From IMG/VR virus record IMGVR_UViG_3300035698_001949, positions 1 through 46,954 of that record: a stretch of 46,954 nucleotides of DNA; one strand, written 5' to 3'. This document shows, in pieces, positions 32,164-38,317 of the stretch. The notes under the pieces were generated by a model. It had not been told where the DNA came from. It searched no databases and worked only from the letters and a program-made list of their open reading frames with translations. Within the stretch, counting starts at the first letter, position 1. Each line of letters opens with the position of its first letter. The position numbers and the translations under genes are program-made. The stretch comes from a virus.

Positions 32164-32408
32164 CCAAGGACCATATGCGTACATTAGGAGTACGTCTATT
32201 GTTCTATAGGTATGCCTACTACGTACATGCATGCCCATTGATTAGTGATAGTGAGTACGATAAGATAGACAGAGAGCTATGTACATTGAACAATGAACAC
32301 AGAGAGTGGATATATAACCCATGTGTTACACTGAGTGTGGGCTCAGACCTAGAGTCCGACTATCCTGGCTTCATACGTGGTATGTATCTACATCATCTTA
32401 CATTGTGA
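32160..32408 (+). CDS. Stand-alone NAD-dependent DNA ligase Ia-like domain
   Basis: From the coupled ATG at 32160 the product is 82 residues. The core LFYRYAYYVHACPLISDSEY followed by DKIDRELCTLNNEH matches the start of bacterial LigA (YYv-d-P-iSDaEYDal-reL--lE--hP), i.e. domain Ia, which binds the NMN half of NAD+. The adenylation, OB, zinc and BRCT domains are absent. A further in-frame upstream extension (to 32082) lacks the coupling and is not needed. It may bind host LigA or NAD, which is inference; the match is by pattern only. Confidence 0.6.
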   Translation: MTKDHMRTLGVRLLFYRYAYYVHACPLISDSEYDKIDRELCTLNNEHREWIYNPCVTLSVGSDLESDYPGFIRGMYLHHLTL

Positions 32409-32744
32409 TGCAACTAAGATAATCCCTACAGCTGGGTCCCCTATTACCTTTATTCCCCCATTGTATACACCACATCTCCCCTTTTATACCTGTTGACACA
32501 TGTAGGATATGTCCATTATTACAACTCGATAAATAAGCCCCCCCCTCATGCTACGCCGCTGCATAAATTGCCCAGTTCTGGAGGGACCTCTATTGTCCCA
32601 GGGCCTGGGGCCCCTAAAGTGTTACTCCACTGTAACTTGTACCCGATAGGACCCGTCCCCTCTTTTACGGGACCCCTGTATATAGGAAGGGCCCCCTATA
32701 TATAATATAGAGCACTCATTTCAGCAGAACTGTCAGGTAATTGC
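32409..32744 (+). other. Gene-free, C-rich and palindrome-rich region
   Basis: About 336 bases without a convincing gene. It has an unbroken run of eight C (32538-32545) and a series of inverted repeats: GGGAC/GTCCC (32583-32599), CCCAGG-G-CCTGGG (32597-32609), GGGGCCCC (32607-32614), GTTAC/GTAAC (32621-32636), CCCGT/ACGGG (32652-32671) and TATATAGG/CCTATATA (32679-32702). Its composition differs from the A/T-rich genes around it. It may be a replication origin, a packaging-recognition region or a structured RNA. Confidence 0.5.
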
Positions 32745-32773
32745 TTGACATTTCAGCAGCAGGGTGCTATACT
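32745..32773 (+). promoter_or_regulatory. Promoter of the micro-protein / DsbD-like pair
   Basis: TTGACA (32745-32750), a 17-bp spacer, then TGC-TATACT with the -10 at 32768-32773. Same extended -10 form as the promoters at 30390 and 33512. Confidence 0.82.
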
Positions 32774-32798
32774 TAAAGGTAAGATAGGAGAGATAGAG

Positions 32799-32882
32799 AT
32801 GAAGAGTGAAGACATAGTAACGTTGTTCTTAGTAGGGGCATGTATTGCAGCTATATTCCTGATGCTAGGGTCGATGCCTTAA
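32799..32882 (+). CDS. 27-residue membrane micro-protein before the DsbD-like gene
   Basis: Reads MKSEDIVTLFLVGACIAAIF then LMLGSMP: a single transmembrane helix with one cysteine inside it. GGAG lies eight bases before the ATG and a consensus promoter 26 bp upstream. It ends two bases before the start of the DsbD-like gene. It may be an accessory subunit or translational leader of that transporter. Confidence 0.6.
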   Translation: MKSEDIVTLFLVGACIAAIFLMLGSMP

Positions 32883-32884
32883 TC

Positions 32885-33499
32885 ATGGATGAGATGATAT
32901 GGACGCTGCTAGGCAGCTTTGGAGCAGGAATGCTCCTGAGCTTAACGCCATGCGTATTGCCTATGGTACCCATTTTAGCAGGGATCGTAGCCCAATCTAA
33001 GGGGATAGGGCCTATATTAGCGTATGTGGCGACCCAAATGGTCGTTTACGCCCTAATGGGCTTAGGCATCGCCTACGTGGGCGTAGAACTAACGGTTTAT
33101 TTGCAGTCCTGGTATATGATATGGATAATGAAGGGATTATTGGTATTCATGGGGCTCTGGATGTTAGGGGTGGTCAATCCTGTGATACCCACCCTACAGT
33201 ATTCCCCCAAAGGGATGAATACATACATTTCAGCAGTGGTTATGGCGATTATGAGCATTTTAGTATTATCCCCCTGTATTACACCTGCATTAATAGGAAT
33301 TATTATATGGATATCCACGGCTAAGCACCTGATAACAGGCACTTTGGCCTTAATGTTGCTAAATCTAGGTATGAATATCCCTCTATTAGTATTTTTCACC
33401 GTAGGGAAGCGGTTCTTGCCAAAGAACGGCCCTTGGATGGTAAAAATTAAAGCATTATTGGGTACTTTACTGCTAATTATGGCGTTTATTGCGGTATAG
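32885..33499 (+). CDS. DsbD/CcdA-like transmembrane thiol-electron transporter
   Basis: From the ATG at 32885 the product is 204 residues with about six membrane helices. The two repeats each carry the key motif: SLTPCVLPMVPILAGIV with Cys23 and VLSPCITPALIGIII with Cys131, exactly the TPC/SPC pair of the DsbD beta domain that moves electrons from cytoplasmic thioredoxin to the periplasm. LGMNIPLLVFF, then KRFLPKNGPWMVKIK, also matches the DsbD end. These are the only two cysteines. The periplasmic alpha and gamma domains of DsbD are missing; the exported thioredoxin-like protein at 35077 could take their place. An earlier in-frame ATG at 32840 overlaps the micro-gene and is rejected. Confidence 0.88.
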   Translation: MDEMIWTLLGSFGAGMLLSLTPCVLPMVPILAGIVAQSKGIGPILAYVATQMVVYALMGLGIAYVGVELTVYLQSWYMIWIMKGLLVFMGLWMLGVVNPVIPTLQYSPKGMNTYISAVVMAIMSILVLSPCITPALIGIIIWISTAKHLITGTLALMLLNLGMNIPLLVFFTVGKRFLPKNGPWMVKIKALLGTLLLIMAFIAV

Positions 33500-33511
33500 G
33501 GACGAAAGTAC

Positions 33512-33540
33512 TTGACAAACGATGAAAAGTGTGCTATACT
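33512..33540 (+). promoter_or_regulatory. Promoter before the lysis and morphogenesis genes
   Basis: TTGACA (33512-33517), a 17-bp spacer, and TGC-TATACT (-10 at 33535-33540). Nearly identical in form to the promoter at 32745. It precedes the holin and probably the late block. Confidence 0.84.
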
Positions 33541-33570
33541 TATAATAATGAGTAGGGGAGGACACAGAAT

Positions 33571-33999
33571 ATGGGCATAGCCACAATCATAGCTTCAATA
33601 GTATCCGGAATCGGTTCAGCCGTCTCTGGTTTTTTTGGCTTTAAGAATAAACAAGGTGATGTAGTAGCTACGGCTATTGAGACTATTGGCGGAATGGCCA
33701 AATCGGACTCAACAGCAGCCATGGCAGCAGCTTTAGCTATCGCGTCTGAAACTAGCAACGGTTCATGGATGGCAGCCAACTGGCGCCCTATGTTCGCTAT
33801 TGCTTGTGGGGTGATGATAGTAGGAAGATGGTTCGGGTATGTACCTGAAGGCATCAGCCCTGAAGAGATAGATCACGTATACACACTGATGGAGATCATG
33901 ATTGGTGGTTATGTTGGCGGTAGAAGCTTAGAGAAGATCATAAGCAGCTTCAATATCGGAAAAGTACTACAAACTCTTATTAGCAAGAAGATACTATGA
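33571..33999 (+). CDS. Holin (3-TM phage holin family-like)
   Basis: The 142-residue protein has an N-terminal hydrophobic segment (IIASIVSGIGSAVSGFFGF), the typical SWMAANWRPMFAIACGVMIV (aRPa-like) segment near residue 65 and a third hydrophobic stretch (IMIGGYVGGRSLEKI). This matches holins of the GTA_holin_3TM type. The amidase gene follows one gene later. It forms the inner-membrane lesion that lets the endolysin through. GGGGAGG precedes the ATG. Confidence 0.75.
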   Translation: MGIATIIASIVSGIGSAVSGFFGFKNKQGDVVATAIETIGGMAKSDSTAAMAAALAIASETSNGSWMAANWRPMFAIACGVMIVGRWFGYVPEGISPEEIDHVYTLMEIMIGGYVGGRSLEKIISSFNIGKVLQTLISKKIL

Positions 34000-34289
34000 T
34001 GGATATTGATATCTCCGTATTAGAGGAGAAGCTGAGAGAGTGGACAGATGCTAAGTTCAACGTAGAACAGACTAAAGAGAACTCCGAAGGTGTTAAGACG
34101 TTTATGATAGCGTCAATTAACCTGAAAGAGATGGAACAGACCTACTACCAACAGATGATGTACAACTCCCCAATAGACAGGAAGGAAATGACGTACATAC
34201 AGAGAACTCCCCCACAGTTTGATATAGACAAAGAAAAGAAGCTATTTACTTTAACTTGGAGAGGTGTTTGGCGTGAAAATAAGAAATAA
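33996..34289 (+). CDS. Lysis-cassette protein of unknown function
   Basis: The 97-residue soluble protein reads MDIDISVLEEKLREWTDAKF, then KTFMIASINLKEMEQTYYQQ and onward to FTLTWRGVWRENKK: a helix followed by strands. It overlaps the holin stop (ATGATGG) and the endolysin start. There is no signal or membrane segment, so it is not a spanin. It may regulate holin or endolysin; not recognised. Confidence 0.6.
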   Translation: MMDIDISVLEEKLREWTDAKFNVEQTKENSEGVKTFMIASINLKEMEQTYYQQMMYNSPIDRKEMTYIQRTPPQFDIDKEKKLFTLTWRGVWRENKK

Positions 34290-34779
34290 ACACGGAATAT
34301 TGCCATCAGCTAGTATGAAGTTACCTAGACGTAGGGTCATCCTACACCATACGGTAACCCCGACGGTTAAGAGCGCTGAGAATGCGTTAAAGCAGAGAAG
34401 ACTGTCTTATCACTACATGATTGACAAAGATGGTACAATATATGAATATGTAAGCCCTAAGAGACGTGCATTCCACGCTAAGGGCTACAATTATGGTAGT
34501 ATCGGTATCGCCTTTATATGTGGCGGTAAATATGGTCCTACGAACGACGCTCAGATTAATTCTTGCGTCAAACTACTTAGAGTGCTTAAGATGGACTTCC
34601 ATTTCCTTACTAAGGTAACAGGACACAAGCATGCCACTAAGAGCGGGAAGATAGATCCCACATTTCCGGGAGAACCGGCACAAGACGTAAATTGGAGGAT
34701 TGATATGCAATATATGCAAATTATAGCAGAGCAGTCCGGATTAGAAGCAGAATTATTAAGGGGGCCTTATGCTCGATAA
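34273..34779 (+). CDS. Endolysin, N-acetylmuramoyl-L-alanine amidase (Amidase_2)
   Basis: From the GTG at 34273 (GGAGAGG nine bases upstream) the product is 168 residues. RRVILHHTVTP holds the first zinc histidine (25/26); RLSYHYMIDKDGTIYEYVSP and FHAKGYNYGSIGIAF are core strands. VTGHKHATKSGKIDPTFPG holds His118 and Asp128 in the positions of the remaining ligands. It cuts the amide bond between MurNAc and L-Ala. There is no signal peptide, so it depends on the holin. Two cysteines (83 and 98) are present, which matters given the neighbouring redox genes. Confidence 0.88.
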   Translation: MKIRNKHGILPSASMKLPRRRVILHHTVTPTVKSAENALKQRRLSYHYMIDKDGTIYEYVSPKRRAFHAKGYNYGSIGIAFICGGKYGPTNDAQINSCVKLLRVLKMDFHFLTKVTGHKHATKSGKIDPTFPGEPAQDVNWRIDMQYMQIIAEQSGLEAELLRGPYAR

Positions 34780-34873
34780 AATGAAAGAGTTCGTGATGAA
34801 CATGTCAATGAAAGAGAAAGTATTCTATTGCGTTGTCTGCGTAGTAGTTGTAATGTGCGTGGTAATGTGCTAA
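34769..34873 (+). CDS. 34-residue cysteine-rich tail-anchored micro-protein
   Basis: Reads MLDKMKEFVMNMSMKEKVFY then CVVCVVVVMCVVMC. The last 14 residues are a hydrophobic segment with four cysteines (two pairs: CxxC and CxxxC). Its ATG overlaps the endolysin end and has AGGGGG six bases upstream. The segment is short for a full membrane span. In the lysis cassette next to redox genes it could be a redox-sensitive or membrane-modifying peptide; this is speculative. Confidence 0.55.
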   Translation: MLDKMKEFVMNMSMKEKVFYCVVCVVVVMCVVMC

Positions 34874-35076
34874 ACTTACATTAGATCGCTACCTTAGGAT
34901 CTGTGTGATAGCAGCTGTCGAAGCAACGCCATCGGTGCAGAATCAAGGAAAACATGGATTTGGAGTTTACCATGCAAAAAATAACTCCACTGAACGCATG
35001 GGCAGTGTGCATCGAATGGCTATCGCGATACAAAATAAAGGATAGCTCCGGTTTATGTCTCTTGAGGAGGGGAAAG

Positions 35077-35445
35077 ATGATCAAGTCATTAGTAGTGGCC
35101 TTAGCATTCCTATTTGGAACGTGGGCACAAGCAGCGCCAGACAAGCCCTTAGTGGTTATGTACTGGGCTACCTATTGTAGTTACTGCAAACAAGAGATTC
35201 CCATACTGAAGAAGTTAGTAAGAGAAGGAAAAATAAGAGCTATAGGGGTAGTATTAGATCCCCAGAGTATGGCCAAAGTAAGATTGATTCTGGAGCGCTA
35301 TAAGCCTAACTTCAATCTTAATGGAAAATATAAAGCTCCTGGAAAGATATACGGAGTTCCTACTATCTTCATCATAAAGAATGGAAAGGTAGTTAAAGTA
35401 TTTAACAGGTCGACAGCACCTGGAGAAATTGAGAAGTATTTATAA
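35077..35445 (+). CDS. Exported TlpA/DsbE-like thioredoxin
   Basis: From the ATG at 35077 (GAGGAGGGG upstream) the product is 122 residues. Residues 1-20 (MIKSLVVALAFLFGTWAQAA) are a signal peptide. The mature part is a thioredoxin fold: LVVMYWATYCSYCKQEIPIL with active site C34-S-Y-C37, IRAIGVVLDP, and the cis-proline YGVPT (P95) followed by FIIKNGKVV. This matches TlpA/DsbE-type periplasmic oxidoreductases. The frame is open upstream to 34954 but without a reason for an extension. Bases 34874-35076 hold no convincing gene, only an AGATC/GATCT hairpin. Probable partner of the DsbD-like protein at 32885. Confidence 0.88.
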   Translation: MIKSLVVALAFLFGTWAQAAPDKPLVVMYWATYCSYCKQEIPILKKLVREGKIRAIGVVLDPQSMAKVRLILERYKPNFNLNGKYKAPGKIYGVPTIFIIKNGKVVKVFNRSTAPGEIEKYL

Positions 35446-35702
35446 GAACCCCTCCCTACTACGAGCGGAAGCTACGACTAGTATAGGGCCATCAGTGGTT
35501 GGACGCGGTGCCACTTTAAAGATCGGCGAGATCCTCGATAACCCCCAACACCAGGAAAGAAGTAAGGCTGAAATCCCTCGGGACACATTGTAGGCATCAA
35601 TACTTCTTATATAAGGAAATAAAAGAGTTCTGGGCTATCACCGGCTCCTAGAGCAAAGAGCCCACCCCTTCTGGGGGATAACAATAATAATCGGATAAGT
35701 AA
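35446..35702 (+). other. Gene-free structured region before the terminase genes
   Basis: 257 bases without a gene. Hairpins: AGTGG/CCACT (35494-35515), CGAG-ATC-CTCG (35527-35537), GGCTC/GAGCC (35643-35662) and CCCC-TTCT-GGGG (35665-35676). No T runs follow them. It could be a structured mRNA leader, a small RNA or the packaging recognition region, which in many phages lies in or near terS. Confidence 0.42.
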
Positions 35703-35981
35703 ATGGAATGGCAATACCTAGCCCTCGTCATGAATCTCTTAGTACTCCCTCTTATGGGAATGCTGAGCTTCATGCTCCGACGAATGTCAATTAAACTGGA
35801 TCAAACCATGTCAAAACAAGAAATAAGACAAACCGTGGATGATAAGTTAGAACCTGTAAGAGTCGAATACCAGCACGTACACGAGCGCTTGGTTATGATT
35901 GAGAAAGAACTAGCACTAATATTACACGAGTTACGAAATGAAAGAAAAGAAGAAGAAGCAAGGCGTCATATTAGAAGGTAA
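35703..35981 (+). CDS. Membrane-anchored coiled-coil protein (spanin-like layout)
   Basis: The 92-residue protein has an N-terminal membrane helix (LALVMNLLVLPLMGMLSFML) and a long charged helix (residues 35-92, ending KEEEARRHIRR). The layout fits an inner-membrane spanin or a related holin-associated protein, but no partner lipoprotein (outer-membrane spanin) could be found nearby. It overlaps terS by 44 nt. Confidence 0.58.
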   Translation: MEWQYLALVMNLLVLPLMGMLSFMLRRMSIKLDQTMSKQEIRQTVDDKLEPVRVEYQHVHERLVMIEKELALILHELRNERKEEEARRHIRR

Positions 35982-36432
35982 AGTAATACCAGCTAAGAGA
36001 GGCCGCAAGACTCTTTATAAAGAACATTACAAAGATGACTTGGTTGACTTGATGCGTCAAGGCAAATCTGCTACGCAAGTGGCAGCAGCATGGGGAATAT
36101 CCAGACAGACATTGCATACGTGGTTAAAGGACAAAGAAGATCTTAAAGAAGCTTATCAGACTGCTAAGACAGCAGGTGAAGCGTTCTGGGAAGATGTAGG
36201 CAATGCAGCCGTATTCGGACAAATAAAAGGATTCAACACCAAAGTATTCGAAATGAATATGCGTAATAGATTTGGTTGGGGTGTAGATAACCAAACTAAT
36301 CAAACGATCAATATAGAGAACATGCAAATTAATAATATGAGCGAAAAAGAGCTAGATGCTCAAATTGCTTTAAAGATCAAAGAATTGGGGCTAGAGGATG
36401 GCAACGAACAAGACGAAGATAGCGAAGCTTAA
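35938..36432 (+). CDS. Terminase small subunit
   Basis: The 164-residue protein has a lysine-rich start, then a helix-turn-helix (KSATQVAAAWGISRQTLHTW) for DNA recognition. An oligomerisation region follows (KEAYQTAKTAGEAFWEDVGN) and an acidic C-terminus (ELDAQIALKIKELGLEDGNE). This is typical of TerS proteins. It overlaps terL by 35 nt, which supports the pair. It recognises the packaging site on the concatemer. Confidence 0.85.
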   Translation: MKEKKKKQGVILEGKVIPAKRGRKTLYKEHYKDDLVDLMRQGKSATQVAAAWGISRQTLHTWLKDKEDLKEAYQTAKTAGEAFWEDVGNAAVFGQIKGFNTKVFEMNMRNRFGWGVDNQTNQTINIENMQINNMSEKELDAQIALKIKELGLEDGNEQDEDSEA

Positions 36433-37885
36433 AGAGCTACATTCTCTCCTAGAGGAGAAGAAGCAGAGACGTAAGTATAACGCTATTGATCAGGTATTTA
36501 TGAAAGAAGGTCCTCTTAGAAGAGAACTATACCCCAAACAGATAGAATTCTTCAAAGCTGGGAAAACCATTAAACAACGAGCGATGATTGCGGCCAACAG
36601 GACAGGTAAGTCATTTGCTGGCGGTTGTGAGATGACATACCATTTAACTGGGCTATACCCAGATTGGTGGGAAGGAAGAAAGTTTGATCACCCTATCGAC
36701 GCATGGACAGCAGGCGTAAACAACGAAGCTACTAAAGATGTAATTCAGAAGATACTCCTAGGAGACTTCGCAGATATGGGCACTGGCCTAATACCTAAAG
36801 ACTGTATTGTAGGAAAGTGTGTTAGTCGGCCAGGTGTACCAGAAGCCGTACTAACAGTAAGAGTAAAGCATTTCACGAACGGAGTAGAGGACGGCGTTAG
36901 TGTTCTAGGTTTTAAATCTTACGATCAGAAGAGGCCTTCATTTCAGGGAACGTCGAAAGACGTTATATGGCTGGATGAGGAACCTAGAGATCAGGGAATT
37001 TATTCAGAGTGTATTACAAGGACTATGACAACAGGTGGTTCTATATACTGTACATTCACACCGTTATTCGGTTTATCAGATGTTGTAGAAAGTTTTATGC
37101 CGGGAGGCAAAATTCCGAAGAGAGGGATCTCAGGAAAAGTGGGTGATAAGTATATCGTGCAAATAGATTGGAATGAAGTTCCACATCTACGAAACGATGA
37201 AAAAGAAGCCCTCCTCGCTACTTATACCCCCTACGAGCGTGATGCTCGATCCAAAGGGATCCCTCAACTCGGTTCTGGTGCTATCTTCCCTATATTAGAG
37301 GATGAGATATTAGTAGAACCTTTTGAAATACCCCACTACTGGCCTAGAGTATATGGAATGGATGTGGGTTGGAATAAAACAGCTTGTGTGTGGGCTGCCA
37401 TTAATCCAGAGACCGATCAGATATACCTGTACTCAGAACACTACAGAGGGAAGTCAGAACCCCCTATACATGCAATGTCAATCAAAGCCAGAGGTAACTG
37501 GATACCGGGAGTAATTGATCCAAAGTCAAATGCTTCTAACCAAGTAGATGGTAGCAGATTGTATCAGATGTATGTGGAACTTGGATTAGATTTAATACCT
37601 GCAGACAATGCAGTAGAGACAGGACTACTATTAATGTGGCAAAAGCTGTCAACTGGACAACTAAAAGTTTTTAGCACATTACAAAACTGGCTATCGGAGT
37701 TCAGAGTTTATCGAAGAGATGAAAAAGGCCACATCGTCAAAAAGAATGATCACTTGATGGATGCAACTAGATATTTAGTAATGTCTGGATTACCCTGCGC
37801 TGAGATAAAACCCGATGAAGATGATCGAGATGACGAATACCTAAATGGCCCCAGCGAAGGCGGATCCTCAGTATGTGGGTATTAG
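36398..37885 (+). CDS. terL: Terminase large subunit
   Basis: The 495-residue protein has an ATPase domain with Walker A AANRTGKSF at 65-73 and Walker B VIWLDEE with D193/E194. The C-terminal RNase H-like nuclease has acidic residues D322 (YGMDVGWNKT), D374 (GVIDPKSNAS) and D452/D455 (DHLMDATRY). It drives DNA into the prohead and cuts the concatemer. Complete in length. The P22/Mu-like capsid set agrees with headful packaging, but the packaging type cannot be proven here. Confidence 0.95.
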   Translation: MATNKTKIAKLKELHSLLEEKKQRRKYNAIDQVFMKEGPLRRELYPKQIEFFKAGKTIKQRAMIAANRTGKSFAGGCEMTYHLTGLYPDWWEGRKFDHPIDAWTAGVNNEATKDVIQKILLGDFADMGTGLIPKDCIVGKCVSRPGVPEAVLTVRVKHFTNGVEDGVSVLGFKSYDQKRPSFQGTSKDVIWLDEEPRDQGIYSECITRTMTTGGSIYCTFTPLFGLSDVVESFMPGGKIPKRGISGKVGDKYIVQIDWNEVPHLRNDEKEALLATYTPYERDARSKGIPQLGSGAIFPILEDEILVEPFEIPHYWPRVYGMDVGWNKTACVWAAINPETDQIYLYSEHYRGKSEPPIHAMSIKARGNWIPGVIDPKSNASNQVDGSRLYQMYVELGLDLIPADNAVETGLLLMWQKLSTGQLKVFSTLQNWLSEFRVYRRDEKGHIVKKNDHLMDATRYLVMSGLPCAEIKPDEDDRDDEYLNGPSEGGSSVCGY

Positions 37886-37888
37886 CAG

Positions 37889-38317
37889 ATGTTACGTATA
37901 TGCAGAGACTGTAAGTTGATTAGACACCATACATATATGGTTAAGAATAAAATATCCAAGCACGGGATAGACACTTTATGTCTAGTCTGTAATAGGAAAA
38001 GAGTCAAAGACTGGAGAAAAGCTAATCCTGTGAAGAAACGTAAATGGGATAGAGAAGTTGGATACTGCCGAGATAAAACTAGAAACCATAGACAAGCTAA
38101 AAGAAGAGCTGCTATAAAGAAGAGAACAGTTCACTGGGCGAACGAAAATGATATAAAGAACATGTACAAAGATTGTCCGGAAGGATATCATGTAGATCAT
38201 ATAATCCCTTTGAGAGGCAAACTAGTGTCTGGTTTACATGTAGAGAATAATTTACAATACTTACCGGCCAAGGAGAATTTTTCCAAAGGTAACAGATTTA
38301 GGGTATACGATATATGA
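37889..38317 (+). CDS. HNH endonuclease between terminase and portal
   Basis: The 142-residue protein has two CxxC knuckles (ICRDCK, LCLVCNRKR), a basic linker and a C-terminal HNH core: YHVDHIIPLRGKLVSGLHVE followed by NNLQYLPAKENFSKG. In many phages an HNH protein next to TerL aids packaging cleavage; it can also be a homing enzyme. It overlaps the portal start (ATGA). Confidence 0.87.
   Translation: MLRICRDCKLIRHHTYMVKNKISKHGIDTLCLVCNRKRVKDWRKANPVKKRKWDREVGYCRDKTRNHRQAKRRAAIKKRTVHWANENDIKNMYKDCPEGYHVDHIIPLRGKLVSGLHVENNLQYLPAKENFSKGNRFRVYDI

Noticed and set aside
32493-32705. Open frame of 70 codons in the C-rich region
   Set aside because: Proline/Cys-rich translation without family resemblance, no ribosome site, and it is built from the inverted repeats; the region is better read as untranslated.
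34874-35076. Open frames between the lysis micro-gene and the exported thioredoxin
   Set aside because: One frame (about 56 codons) has no ATG near a ribosome site. The upstream extension of the thioredoxin frame to 34954 would bury the signal peptide. No spanin lipobox found.
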